Assembly (NCBI RefSeq): GCF_003971255.1 | Contig: NZ_CP034660.1 | Location: forward strand, 4,526,001 to 4,590,000 | Source: Colwellia sp. Arc7-635 | Lineage (GTDB): Bacteria; Pseudomonadota; Gammaproteobacteria; Enterobacterales; Alteromonadaceae | Length of the DNA: 64,000 nucleotides | Reading direction: 5' to 3' | Shown: positions 21,289 to 30,440 of the stretch, piece after piece | Numbering within the stretch: position 1 is the first letter of the stretch | Layout of the letters: each line of letters opens with the position of its first letter | Translations under genes and position numbers: made by a program | Notes under the pieces: generated by a model | Seen by the model: only the letters and a program-made list of their open reading frames with translations | What the model was told of the DNA's origin: nothing | Databases searched by the model: none

Positions 21289-21306
21289 TCGAATCGCTAG
21301 ATTCGA
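21289..21306. promoter_or_regulatory. Candidate operator before the TetR regulator gene
   Basis: Perfect 7-4-7 palindrome TCGAATC-GCTA-GATTCGA, ending 14 bases before the TetR ATG at 21321 and next to the GGAG ribosome site. Autoregulation is likely by analogy to AcrR. GAAT/ATTC half-sites are shared with the palindrome at 15335, but their spacing is 2 bases shorter, so the same regulator may not bind both. Confidence 0.6.
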
Positions 21307-21320
21307 TAATGGAGTTTCAT

Positions 21321-21941
21321 ATGAAAACCAAAAGACATACCGACCCTGCCATTGCGCAAGCACGCAGAGATCAAGTACTTAGCGCTGCAGCTGATTGCTT
21401 TCGCCGTAAAGGTTATCACGGTGCAGGCATGGCTGAGATATCTCGAACAGCAGGCATGAGCGCAGGCCATATTTACAATTATTTCGACAGTAAAGAAGCG
21501 ATTATAGAAAGCATTATCGAAAAAGATATGGAAGAAATGTTCTCTATCTTTCAGCAATTTGAAGATCACCCCAGCGACGTGTTAACTGCACTTCTCGACG
21601 GCTTAAACATTGGTGTGCAAAGGCACATGGATACAGGCTCGTGTGTTGTTGATCTAGATATGATGGCTGAAGCCGGAAGAAATCATAAAGTTGCAACGCT
21701 AATGCGCGAAGCCGACACGCAAGCAAGAAATCGTATGAGACAACTTTTAACAAGCGAAAGAAGCGTATTAAAGGATAATTCTGAACAAGAGCTTGAAAGC
21801 CGTATAAATGTTATTTTTTCAGTGATGGCCGGATTATTACTAAGAAAAGTACTTTACCCAGAGCTAACAGAAGAAACCGTATTAATCGCCCTTCGCCCAG
21901 CAATGAAAACATTACTTATGCCTTTTGAGCCACAAAGCTAA
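21321..21941 (+). CDS. TetR/AcrR-family transcriptional regulator
   Basis: 206-residue repressor. The N-terminal helix-turn-helix has the family signature AADCFRRKGYHGAGMAEISR followed by TAGMSAGHIYNYFDSKEAI (about residues 22-60). The C-terminal part is a ligand-binding helical domain. I chose ATG 21321 because GGAG is 7 bases upstream; the ATG at 21309 overlaps that site. It lies directly after the efflux operon and probably represses it, responding to pump substrates. The gap after it (21942-22260) is AT-rich and I see no gene or clear signal in it. Confidence 0.9.
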   Translation: MKTKRHTDPAIAQARRDQVLSAAADCFRRKGYHGAGMAEISRTAGMSAGHIYNYFDSKEAIIESIIEKDMEEMFSIFQQFEDHPSDVLTALLDGLNIGVQRHMDTGSCVVDLDMMAEAGRNHKVATLMREADTQARNRMRQLLTSERSVLKDNSEQELESRINVIFSVMAGLLLRKVLYPELTEETVLIALRPAMKTLLMPFEPQS

Positions 21942-22260
21942 TATGGCGATAACGTTGGCCATAGTGATAGCATAATGCAACCAATGTCGGGAGTTCAGCA
22001 ACAAGTTTGGTTATGAGCCCGACAGCAGAGCTGAATTGCATTGGCTTTAAGTTATTTGAATGCGACTAAGTTGCCTTGAATCATTGTATTTGGACATGAG
22101 ACTTCTCACCTTTAGTTCCATTTTGGTGTCTGTTTTATCGGGGAAGATCAAATGAGGAACTTTCTTTATTTTTTGGGGTATATACAGCAAATAATCGCAC
22201 TCACTTAAGGTAAGCACTAGTAATAATATGATTAACGACCTATAACGCTATTTTTACCAA

Positions 22261-22734
22261 TTACTTCTCATACTCTATTGCACTGACATACCAAAACTTT
22301 TCTCCTGCAGGTGTTTTAACCACAACTTCATCATCTACTTCTTTTTTTAAACATGCCCGTGAAATAGGCGAGTCAATTGAGGAGTAGTCATTACGGCCAT
22401 AAATTTCTTCTGGGCCAACAATACGAAATTTTAATGTTTCGTTGTCGTCATTCTCTAAACTTACCCAAGCGCCAAAAAACACTCTTCCTTCTTGCTGCGG
22501 ACCGTAATCAACAATAGTTAGGTCTTCAAGTATTTTTCGTAGGTAGCGCACTCGACGGTCAATTTCACGCAAGCGCTTCTTGTTATATTGATAGTCTGCG
22601 TTTTCACTTCGGTCGCCTAAACTTGCTGCCCACGATACTTTACGCGTGGTTTCAGGGCGATCTTCTCGCCAAAGTTTATTTAGCTCTTGTTGTAGTAAAA
22701 CATAACCCGGTCGGGTAATTAATTTTGTTTTCAT
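22261..22734 (-). CDS. greB: Transcription elongation factor GreB
   Basis: 157-residue cleavage factor that binds the RNA polymerase secondary channel and stimulates removal of backtracked RNA. Sequence matches the GreB family throughout: LNKLWREDRPE, the coiled-coil tip ASLGDRSENADYQYNKKRLRE with the acidic residues that act at the catalytic centre, and IDSPISRACLKKEV in the C-terminal globular domain. I start at ATG 22734 (MKTKLITRPGYVLL), which matches the family N-terminus; the 24-residue upstream extension is not family-like. Confidence 0.96.
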   Translation of the reverse strand: MKTKLITRPGYVLLQQELNKLWREDRPETTRKVSWAASLGDRSENADYQYNKKRLREIDRRVRYLRKILEDLTIVDYGPQQEGRVFFGAWVSLENDDNETLKFRIVGPEEIYGRNDYSSIDSPISRACLKKEVDDEVVVKTPAGEKFWYVSAIEYEK

Positions 22735-22868
22735 AAGTGACACTGTCAATTCGGTAAGTCGTGATAAATATGCTGTTTTCAGCAACGAATGGGTAAAATT
22801 TAACACTAATTGCTATTTTTTAGTAGAACGAAACGATGGCTTTTCGGTAAGCGTGATATTCAGAAATG

Positions 22869-22897
22869 AAAAATACCGCGACGTGCGCGGTATTTTT
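22869..22897 (-). terminator. Terminator after the OmpA-like lipoprotein gene
   Basis: AAAAATACCGCG pairs perfectly with CGCGGTATTTTT around a 5-nt loop, giving A and T tracts on both sides. It is bidirectional by shape and separates the OmpA-like gene from greB. Confidence 0.88.
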
Positions 22898-22940
22898 AAT
22901 ATTTTGCCATTACGCTAGCAAGCGTATTGCACCAGTGTTG

Positions 22941-23570
22941 TTAGTCTTGATTAGGAATAATTTGAATTTCAACTCGACGATTTAACGCACGGCCATTAGC
23001 ACTTGTGTTATCAGCAACGGCTCTAGACTCACCGTAACCTACCGTTTTTAAGCGGCTAGCAATAATGTCTTGATTAGTTAAATATTGTTTAACACTGTTA
23101 GCGCGTTGTTCAGATAAGTTTTGATTAAATTGCGCTGCACCTTGGCTATCCGTGTGACCTTCGATGCTTAATAAAGTTTTTTCATACTTGTTTAATACGC
23201 GAGCAATATCGTCCAACGTGCCATAAAACCCTGAAGTAATATATGCTTGGCCAGTAGCAAAAGTGATATTAGCTGGCATGATCAAACGTAAATTGTCACC
23301 TTCGCGTACTACTTCAATACCTGAGCCTGATAATTCATCACGAAACTCTTGTTCTTGCTTGTCCATGTAGTCGCCAATCGCAACGCCCGCAAGAGCACCA
23401 ATAGCAGCGCCCCAAACCGCACGTTTATTTTTATGATTACTAGTAGATTTACCTAATACGGCTCCAGTGATAGCGCCAATAGCAGCACCTTTTTCTTTAT
23501 TGGTGCTTGCGCAACCAGTGAATGCTAATGAGAGAACAACGAGACTAAGAATGGCTTTTTTTGATTGCAT
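22941..23570 (-). CDS. OmpA-family lipoprotein with glycine-zipper region
   Basis: 209-residue outer-membrane lipoprotein, similar in layout to YiaD. The signal peptide ends in FTGC (Cys near 19). A glycine-zipper segment (about 27-70, GAAIGAITGAVLGK and GAAIGALAGVAIGD) precedes a C-terminal OmpA domain (about 95-205) with the peptidoglycan-binding pattern IEGHTDSQGAAQFNQNLSEQ then RANSVKQYL. It likely anchors the outer membrane to peptidoglycan. ATG 23570 is preferred over 23600 because AAGG lies upstream and the signal peptide then begins normally. Confidence 0.93.
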   Translation of the reverse strand: MQSKKAILSLVVLSLAFTGCASTNKEKGAAIGAITGAVLGKSTSNHKNKRAVWGAAIGALAGVAIGDYMDKQEQEFRDELSGSGIEVVREGDNLRLIMPANITFATGQAYITSGFYGTLDDIARVLNKYEKTLLSIEGHTDSQGAAQFNQNLSEQRANSVKQYLTNQDIIASRLKTVGYGESRAVADNTSANGRALNRRVEIQIIPNQD

Positions 23571-23765
23571 AAATAAGACCTTAAAGAAAAATAATACCAA
23601 CGGGCATAACTTGTGTTCATCATACCAAGAGCAAGATGAATGGTAGGTGAACGGAGCAAGCGCTATTGTATCAACTAAGCACCTTAAGGTAATAGCAAGT
23701 TAGTTGATTCGTTAGTTATTTTTAAAAGTTATAATAATTTTTGAACTACATTTTCAGTTAGATAT

Positions 23766-23794
23766 AAAAACACCACGACAAGCGTGGTGTTTTT
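23766..23794 (-). terminator. Terminator of the M16 peptidase gene
   Basis: AAAAACACCACG pairs perfectly with CGTGGTGTTTTT around ACAAG. It lies about 95 bases after the peptidase stop; the rest of the 23571-23887 gap is AT-rich and shows no gene. Confidence 0.88.
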
Positions 23795-23887
23795 GAAGTA
23801 ATAAGTTCGAATGTCACTCTTTCACATCAATGCGACGAAATGACAATATCCATTAACTTAAACCTTTACTTAAGTTGTTAATAGCGA

Positions 23888-26776
23888 TTATTCAAAAACT
23901 GAATCAATGGCAATGACTTCAACATTTTTGCTTGGCAGTGTCAGTTTATAGCTTTCGATAATTTTATCGGTTGCCAATAATTCAGCAGGTTTCTCTGAGT
24001 TATATTTCAACGGTGACACTTGTTCTGACAACAAACGTTTTTTCATGTCTTCGCCATCGCCCGAGATAAATACATATTGAATATCATCAGTTTGTAAATT
24101 CTCTTTAATCACGCGATTAACATCTGCCAACGATAACTTGGCAAATTTTCCACGAACATATTGCACAAATTCATCAGTTTTATAAAACTCACTATCTAGC
24201 GCATAACCTAATTGTTGGTCTTGGCTTGCCACTAATTGCGGCGCATAGTTAGTTAAATAATTACGTGTTGCTTGGAAGTCTTTTTCGCTCATGCCATTAG
24301 CAATTAGCTTGTCCAATTCGTATAACGCAGCACGTGTCGCAAAGTGAGCGTCGTTATTTGAACGTAATGGGCGCAACCATACTTGGAATATCTGGCTAGA
24401 ACGACCTAAGTTAGCATCTGGCTTGGTTTGGAACATGCCACGAGGGAAGTATTCAATATAAGAATAATCACCGTAGTTCATGCCGCGTTCTTGACGAATT
24501 TGTTGATACAAGTAGCTGTTTGAGCTTCTGTGCTCGCCAAAGTACGAACGTACTAGCCATAACGCGGCCCAGTCTTCATCGCTGCGAATAGTATCGATAG
24601 GAAAACCAAATGACACGGCGGTTGATTCTGCGTTCTTTTCTACAATAGTGGCATGATGACCTTTTAATACTGGCGCTTTCGCAATAGATAAGCGTTTTTC
24701 ATCACCCGCTGGTAACGCGGCTAAATCAGTCATTAATCGAGATTTTAAAGCGCTTGGCATGGCACCCGTAATACCTAAATGTAACTTAGCTTGTGTTAGT
24801 TGCGCAGCATAGAAAGCTTTAACATCAGCTAGAGTAATAGCATCTAAGTCAGATAAATCACCGCTGTTGAAGTTGCCGTAGGCATGATCTTGGTAAAGTT
24901 CACTGTAAAGCACTTCTTTACCCAACTCTTCATCGTTAGAAGATTTTAGGCCTGACTTAATGCCGTCGATTAACTCTTTTTTCAGACGTTTAAAGTCGTC
25001 TTCACGCCAGCCTGGATTAAGTAACTGATCGCTGATCAACTGATACCATTGTGTCGCGTTATCTTTATGCACACGACCAGTAAATGACATCATTTCTTTA
25101 TCAAGTTGTGAAGAGAATCGACCAGCTAATGGATATAAGCCTTGCTGAATTTCTTTATAAGTACGCGTTGCTGAACCACCTTGGGTTAACATGCGCGCCA
25201 TTAATGCTGCTACGCCTTTTTTCCCTGCTGGATCGGCTGCTGCACCGGTATAAAACAAAAAGTTCACGTCAATCAACGGTGAGTCATTGGTTTTATCTAG
25301 TACGGCAAACTTTGCTACGCGCGGCTGAGCTTTTTTCGTCTTGATTTGGGCAACAGCGGCGTTCAAATCAACTTCTTGTTCAAAGCCGGCAACTTTATCT
25401 AATGCTGATAACGTTACGGTTGTGCGGTTTTGGTCAATAAAATATTTATTAGCAATAACTTGAATGTCTTCAGCTGTAATATTGTCAAAACTGTTGTACA
25501 GGTAATTAATCGTTTCAGGGTCACGATCAAAATGCATGTAGCTGGCGAGTGTTGAAGCAATAGATTCTGATGAATCTAAACCATTGACAAAGCTATACTT
25601 TAGGTTAGATTTTAAGTTATCAAGCTTTTCAGCTGACACAAGTTCTGTACGTATTTGTGCGTAAGTACGATTAACGGCATCGCGCACTGTCGCTAAATCT
25701 TTTTCTTCGTTCACTTTAATAAAAACGTGACGTAAACCCGCATCTTTAGTTTCAGGATTGTAGTTAAACATTTGGCTTGCTAGCTGTTTGTCTACCACTA
25801 ACTCTTGATACAGAGCAGAATTGTTTGAGAAATAGAGTTCAGAGATTAAATCTAAAGCCGCACGGTCTTTCTTTTTCGGCTGCCAATCTGCACCTTTGTA
25901 CGATACTAATAACCAATGGCCCGGTAAGCCGTCAAATTTTTCATGGACGTATTTTGCTGCTTGTTGTGCTGGCTCTGGTGCAATTTCGTTAACAAAATCA
26001 CCTTTTTCCCAGCTACCCCAATGCTTTTCTACCATCGCCATTGTCGCTTCTGGCTCAACATCACCAACAATCACTAAAGACACATATTCAGGCTTATAAA
26101 ACTGTTTGAAAAACTTTTCACCGTACGCAATTTGCTCAGGCATAGCTTCTACATCTTCAAAAAAGCCCATAGTGGTGTGCTTGTAAGTATGCGTATCAAA
26201 AGCTTCTTTACGCACAGCAGCAAGTAGTTTTCGTACTGGGCTAGCGTTATTCTTTAAGTATTCGCCTTTTACCGTTAATGCTTCAGTTTTAAATTGTGCG
26301 TCGGTATAGCTTAAGTTTTTAAAGTGATCAGCTTGAATTTCTAGCACTTTATCTAAGTTATCTTTAGAGAAATCTAAATGATAATTCGTGTAATCGTTCG
26401 TGGTGTAAGCACCGTTATCAACGCCGGCATTTTTAAATAAATCAGCATAAACGTCTTGCGGAAATTTTTCTGAGCCTTTAAACATCATATGTTCAAAGAA
26501 GTGTGCAAAGCCCGTGCGGCCAACTTCGTTTTCATCACGAGAGCCTACTGATACTGGAATTTGTACAGAAACTAAGTCAGGGTAATCAGTTTTTACAATC
26601 AGTACACGTAAGCCGTTTTCTAATTCTTTAAACACGTAGTTTTGGCTAAATACTTTATTGCTATTAGTGGCAACAGCAGCGCTTTGTGCGGTTGAATTTT
26701 CATTAGTTTGGGTGGCAACACAAGCCGAGAGGGTAAAGCTGGCAACGATGGCCGCTGCTAAATATTTAATTTTCAT
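23888..26776 (-). CDS. M16-family zinc metallopeptidase, predicted lipoprotein
   Basis: 962-residue two-half inverzincin-type peptidase. The signal peptide ends in LSAC (Cys near 19), so it is probably lipid-anchored in the periplasm. The active half carries the inverted zinc motif HxxEH as FAHFFEHMMFKG (about residues 91-102) with the downstream Glu in TVKGEYLKN. The second half (from about 500) has the related fold (GVAALMARMLTQGG) but no HxxEH, as in pitrilysin-type enzymes. Members degrade peptides in the envelope. It is a single gene with its own terminator. Confidence 0.93.
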   Translation of the reverse strand: MKIKYLAAAIVASFTLSACVATQTNENSTAQSAAVATNSNKVFSQNYVFKELENGLRVLIVKTDYPDLVSVQIPVSVGSRDENEVGRTGFAHFFEHMMFKGSEKFPQDVYADLFKNAGVDNGAYTTNDYTNYHLDFSKDNLDKVLEIQADHFKNLSYTDAQFKTEALTVKGEYLKNNASPVRKLLAAVRKEAFDTHTYKHTTMGFFEDVEAMPEQIAYGEKFFKQFYKPEYVSLVIVGDVEPEATMAMVEKHWGSWEKGDFVNEIAPEPAQQAAKYVHEKFDGLPGHWLLVSYKGADWQPKKKDRAALDLISELYFSNNSALYQELVVDKQLASQMFNYNPETKDAGLRHVFIKVNEEKDLATVRDAVNRTYAQIRTELVSAEKLDNLKSNLKYSFVNGLDSSESIASTLASYMHFDRDPETINYLYNSFDNITAEDIQVIANKYFIDQNRTTVTLSALDKVAGFEQEVDLNAAVAQIKTKKAQPRVAKFAVLDKTNDSPLIDVNFLFYTGAAADPAGKKGVAALMARMLTQGGSATRTYKEIQQGLYPLAGRFSSQLDKEMMSFTGRVHKDNATQWYQLISDQLLNPGWREDDFKRLKKELIDGIKSGLKSSNDEELGKEVLYSELYQDHAYGNFNSGDLSDLDAITLADVKAFYAAQLTQAKLHLGITGAMPSALKSRLMTDLAALPAGDEKRLSIAKAPVLKGHHATIVEKNAESTAVSFGFPIDTIRSDEDWAALWLVRSYFGEHRSSNSYLYQQIRQERGMNYGDYSYIEYFPRGMFQTKPDANLGRSSQIFQVWLRPLRSNNDAHFATRAALYELDKLIANGMSEKDFQATRNYLTNYAPQLVASQDQQLGYALDSEFYKTDEFVQYVRGKFAKLSLADVNRVIKENLQTDDIQYVFISGDGEDMKKRLLSEQVSPLKYNSEKPAELLATDKIIESYKLTLPSKNVEVIAIDSVFE

Positions 26777-26946
26777 TGTCGATCCCTTTATTGGTATGCT
26801 GCTATCTTATGAAATTGGCAATAATTTTTCACTATTTTAACCATTAATTTACATATTGTTTTGTAACAGAATAGCTACAACAAACGTGTGAGCATCAGTA
26901 ATTCGGCATAAACGATTACGCATTGGCAACTAAGGTAAGGTTTCGT

Positions 26947-27774
26947 ATGAATAATAATTTTAAGGGCAAAACGGTCATCATTACTGGTGCATCGGCCGGT
27001 GTTGGTGCCGCAGTAGCCAGAACTTTCGCTCATTTAGGAGCAAATTTAGTGCTAGTTGCTCGAGGACAAAGTGCGTTAGATAAAATCACTGATGAACTGA
27101 AACCGATAACATCGGTCATCAATATTGCGATGGATATTAATGACCCTGTCGCCAATGAAACTCTACTCGAAAAAGCAGCACAACAGTTTGGCTCTGTTGA
27201 TGTTTTAATCAATAATGCCGGTTTTCATCAACGCGGAGATGTAGAAAATAACCAAGCAAACGATTTAGCACAAATGGTCGATGTGAATTTACGTGCCCCT
27301 ATTCAGTTAGCTTGTTTAATGCTGCCATGTTTACGTAAAGAAGGTGGTGGCGCGATAGTTAATGTTGGCTCTTTGGCCGGCAGAACACCATTACAAGGTG
27401 CTGCAACTTATGCTGCAACAAAAGCGGGTTTGCGAGCATTTACTTATTCTTTAGCTGATGAACTCAGAGATAGTGGTATCTATATTGGTTTAGTCTCACC
27501 AGGACCTATTGATACTGGCTTTATCATGTCAGAAATTGATCAGGTGGAAGATATTGTTTTCTCACAACCAATGAGCAGTGCCCAGCAAGTAGCTGACGCT
27601 ATTGTCAGTATTGCACGCGGAGAAGAGACAGAAATATCGTTACCTAGAGCAAGTGGCTGGTTAACAACAATATCTTACTTATTTCCGACATTAAGAAGAG
27701 CATTACGACCAGCCCTTTATAACAAAGGTCGTAAGGCAAAGCTGCAATATAAACGACGTAATAGCGAATCGTAA
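26947..27774 (+). CDS. SDR-family NAD(P)-dependent oxidoreductase
   Basis: 275-residue classical short-chain dehydrogenase. The nucleotide-binding motif TGASAGVGAAVA lies at about residues 13-24, NNAG at about 90-93, the catalytic Ser in NVGSLAGRTP, and the YAATK (YxxxK) pair. Position GPIDTGF follows the active site. The C-terminal 35 residues are basic and may associate with membrane, as in sterol- or lipid-type SDRs. ATG 26947 follows AAGGTAAGG; the upstream TTG extension at 26923 is not needed. The substrate is unknown. Confidence 0.9.
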   Translation: MNNNFKGKTVIITGASAGVGAAVARTFAHLGANLVLVARGQSALDKITDELKPITSVINIAMDINDPVANETLLEKAAQQFGSVDVLINNAGFHQRGDVENNQANDLAQMVDVNLRAPIQLACLMLPCLRKEGGGAIVNVGSLAGRTPLQGAATYAATKAGLRAFTYSLADELRDSGIYIGLVSPGPIDTGFIMSEIDQVEDIVFSQPMSSAQQVADAIVSIARGEETEISLPRASGWLTTISYLFPTLRRALRPALYNKGRKAKLQYKRRNSES

Positions 27775-27876
27775 CAACAAGCGCTGATTCTAATTTAACG
27801 GGCTGGCTGAGCGTGGCATTAAAATCGGTAAAACAGAAAATAACATAGCTTCTTTATTTTCTGTTTTAACTTTATA

Positions 27877-28142
27877 TATACCCAAACCACTTGAATATGC
27901 AGTTTCAGAGCTAAGCTAGGAAATCAGGTCAAGGCGCAGCACGAAGACAATGGTTATTCCCTTATCAAGTGCTGCAACGCGGAGCTGGTTTTCTAGCTTA
28001 TCTCCCTTCGGGCAAGGCGAGAAAGGGTCATCTCCGGCGTTATTGATTTCGACAATGGAACAACCACTCTCTTCAATCAATGCCTTGGTGCTAACCCTTT
28101 CTCGACTTGCTGAATCCTGCATCTTCAAGTGGCTTGGGTATA
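27877..28142 (-). repeat. 266-bp MITE-like repeat, copy 1
   Basis: Element bounded by inverted ends (TATACCCAA...CACTTGAA at each side, about 23 of 24 bases matching), placed 102 bases after the SDR stop and before the convergent cyclophilin gene. It is about 95% identical (12 differences, no gaps) to the inverted copy at 46571-46836. TA is duplicated at each border if the element is read as TACCC...GGGTA, a pattern of IS630/Tc1-type insertions. It holds no transposase. Overlapping short open frames on both strands carry mostly amino-acid-changing differences between copies, so they are probably not genes. Confidence 0.85.
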
Positions 28143-28205
28143 AGCGCACCGACAATATCTAGTCGTTTTGTTAGCTGTTACTTGCTCGTCACTAACTATT
28201 TGCTA

Positions 28206-29129
28206 CTAGCTTTTTATACGCGTTAGTACGGGCGTTTGGCAAACATCCAGCACCGGAGGTGGCTTTTTAAAGAAAAATGCATGTTCTCGTTTGATACGAT
28301 CGGCTAATTTTATAGCAAATAATTTACTTTCAGTATTTTTTACCTCTAGCTGAATTTGCTCAGCAGCAGGCACATCAGCCATCATTTGCATCGATACTAT
28401 TGGCGTATGTTCACTATTTTTCACTGCTGCTTCCCCTTCAATAGTGGCCGTGCGTGTGATTGCTTGTACATGGTTCATACCATAGATGACCCGACCAAAT
28501 ATACTCATAATACGATCGAGATACCTTGGTGCTTGGCCGTTCGTGATATAAAAGTGACTAGACGCCGAATCAGCCTCATTACCACGCGCCATTGCAATAA
28601 CGCCTGGGCAATGGGTTAACCATGCGCTTTTTTCACTGGCATTGTGAGCCAATGCAAAGCCATCTTTAAAACCAGTTTGCTCAGCAAATAAGTCATTATT
28701 TTGCACTAAGGTAAATGTCCAATCTTTGTCTGTTGGCCATTCACCTTCAAGCGCTAACAAAGGTACTGCACGATCAGCAGCACTACCATCTTCAGGCCCG
28801 GCTTGGGCGACAAAGCCATCGATAACACGGTAAAATTTATTACCATCATAATGCCCTGCTTTGGTTAAACGCATAAATTGTTCAACATGCTTGGGCGAAA
28901 ATTGCGGCGCGAGCTCAATAACCACTTTGCCGTGCGGTAGGGTTAGCATTACCATATTATTTATATCAACCGTTCGCCATTCGTCTTTGTTTTTAATGGC
29001 ATTCTCAGCAGCAACCTGTGCCATTATTTTTTCTTGCACACTTTGCTCGGCTTTTACGGTACTACTTAAGGTTAAACTTAAGATACTAACCATTGATACT
29101 AGGCTTAAAAATAGCTTTCGGCGTGTCAT
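28206..29129 (-). CDS. Cyclophilin-type peptidyl-prolyl isomerase, exported
   Basis: 307-residue predicted periplasmic cyclophilin. An N-terminal signal peptide (about 1-27) is followed by the cyclophilin core: NMVMLTLPHGKVVIELAP, then FYRVIDGFVAQAGPEDGS with the catalytic Arg and aromatic residues, ADSASSHFYITNGQAPRYLD, and FGRVIYGM. The core has an insertion (about 130-170) relative to small PpiA/PpiB proteins and a C-terminal extension of about 60 residues. It catalyses proline cis-trans isomerisation in folding envelope proteins. It stands alone on the minus strand. Confidence 0.92.
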   Translation of the reverse strand: MTRRKLFLSLVSMVSILSLTLSSTVKAEQSVQEKIMAQVAAENAIKNKDEWRTVDINNMVMLTLPHGKVVIELAPQFSPKHVEQFMRLTKAGHYDGNKFYRVIDGFVAQAGPEDGSAADRAVPLLALEGEWPTDKDWTFTLVQNNDLFAEQTGFKDGFALAHNASEKSAWLTHCPGVIAMARGNEADSASSHFYITNGQAPRYLDRIMSIFGRVIYGMNHVQAITRTATIEGEAAVKNSEHTPIVSMQMMADVPAAEQIQLEVKNTESKLFAIKLADRIKREHAFFFKKPPPVLDVCQTPVLTRIKS

Positions 29130-29331
29130 AAAATCCCTTTCTTATTATTTTTATTAGTCATTAATTTCATCTTATCTAGCCACCAGTAAACCAGAACATA
29201 GTTTTTGGCGCTAGCTTTTTATCTATATTGGAGCAACTAAAGACACATCATTTCAATAATGAGTTATTGGCGTTAACACAAGCAATTGCTACCATAACGC
29301 CATTGAATACTAATTACTTTACGGAGTTTTT

Positions 29332-30042
29332 GTGAATAAAAGCTTTATCACCAATTTTTTAGCGCTAACCGCCATTGTTGTCGGTTATATTCTCGCGAAT
29401 AACATTGTTTTTACCATAGGTTTATTTGCGTTGTCAGGCGCGATAACTAACTGGTTAGCCATACATATGCTATTTGAACGCGTGCCATTTTTATACGGTT
29501 CTGGGGTTATTCCCGCTCGCTTTGAAGACTTTAAAATAGCCATTCGCGCCTTAATGATGGAGCAATTTTTTACTGAAGAAAATATCGATCGCTTTCTCGC
29601 GGGTAGCGATAACCCTGCCGCGGTTATTGACCTAGCTCCGGTCATCAATAAGGTCGACTTGTCGCCTGCTTTTGACAATTTAGTTAGCGTAGTTGAACAG
29701 TCTTCTTTTGGTGGCATGCTAGCAATGGTTGGTGGCACGGAGGCACTACAACCTATGCGTGAACCTTTTATTGAAAAAATGCGCGCCTCGGTTATTGAGA
29801 TCAGCCAAAGTGACGAGTTTAATGCCATTCTTCGAGCAGAGCTTGAACAACCTAGCATTATGGCTGGCATGCGCGACAAAGTTAGCGATATTATTGAAAA
29901 ACGTCTGAATGAACTAACACCGCAATTAGTCAAAGAAATCGTGCAAAAAATGATACACGAACATTTAGGCTGGTTGGTGGTTTGGGGCGGCGTTTTCGGT
30001 GGCATTATTGGTTTTGTTGCGGCAATGACCACTCAGTCTTAA
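29332..30042 (+). CDS. DUF445-family membrane protein
   Basis: 236-residue protein with an N-terminal hydrophobic pair (about 5-50, including NWLAIHMLFERVPFLYGSGV, the DUF445 signature) and a C-terminal membrane helix (about 210-232, WGGVFGGIIGFVAAM). The middle is soluble and helical. It starts with GTG behind ACGGAG. DUF445 is widespread in bacteria and uncharacterised in detail; no catalytic residues can be named. A strong terminator follows. Confidence 0.9.
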   Translation: MNKSFITNFLALTAIVVGYILANNIVFTIGLFALSGAITNWLAIHMLFERVPFLYGSGVIPARFEDFKIAIRALMMEQFFTEENIDRFLAGSDNPAAVIDLAPVINKVDLSPAFDNLVSVVEQSSFGGMLAMVGGTEALQPMREPFIEKMRASVIEISQSDEFNAILRAELEQPSIMAGMRDKVSDIIEKRLNELTPQLVKEIVQKMIHEHLGWLVVWGGVFGGIIGFVAAMTTQS

Positions 30043-30054
30043 GTTTTAAAGTTC

Positions 30055-30092
30055 AACGCGCTCAAAGTGACTCTTTCAGCGCGTTATTATTT
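30055..30092 (+). terminator. Intrinsic terminator of the DUF445 gene
   Basis: AACGCGCT pairs with AGCGCGTT and AAAG with CTTT inside it, with one C.C mismatch and a TGACT loop; TTATTATTT follows. Confidence 0.85.
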
Positions 30093-30253
30093 CAATGCTA
30101 ATATCGCCAATAACAGAAACCTTTCAGATAAATAACCTTATATTGATTTTAGAGCACACAACGCGCTAAAAGTTAATGTTTATCAACAAGTCTGCTACTA
30201 CATTTTTTCCAGTTAAAAGCCTTCTCATCATCACGAAATACCTAAAAGGTGAT

Positions 30254-30267
30254 GGTAAAACTTTACC
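30254..30267. promoter_or_regulatory. Palindrome upstream of the aminotransferase gene
   Basis: GGTAAA-AC-TTTACC, inside the longer symmetric-looking stretch AAGGTGATGG...ACCTT, about 175 bases before the start codon. It resembles a regulator site but not TyrR, whose half-sites are 6 bases apart. The gap 30093-30440 otherwise shows only AT-rich sequence with possible promoters. Confidence 0.4.
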
Positions 30268-30440
30268 TTGAAAACCTTGCGCTGTAGGTGAAATTTTCCT
30301 TGGTGATTTATTTAACTTTTATGCTTTAATTTTCGCCTTATTGTCGTTATGCTAGCTCTTTAATAACAGGGACTATTCTAGCGACATCACACTGATGTTA
30401 AATCGCTAACTCCCTCTCTTCGTAAAAGGTAAACCCAAAA

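Noticed and set aside
29385-30032. 215-codon open frame on the minus strand
   Set aside because: It lies wholly opposite the DUF445 gene, has no start signals and its translation is low-complexity Ser/Ile/Lys-rich, as expected of an antisense shadow.
30200-30300. TyrR box upstream of the aminotransferase
   Set aside because: TyrR needs TGTAAA and TTTACA separated by 6 bases; only a 2-base-spaced GGTAAA/TTTACC palindrome is present.
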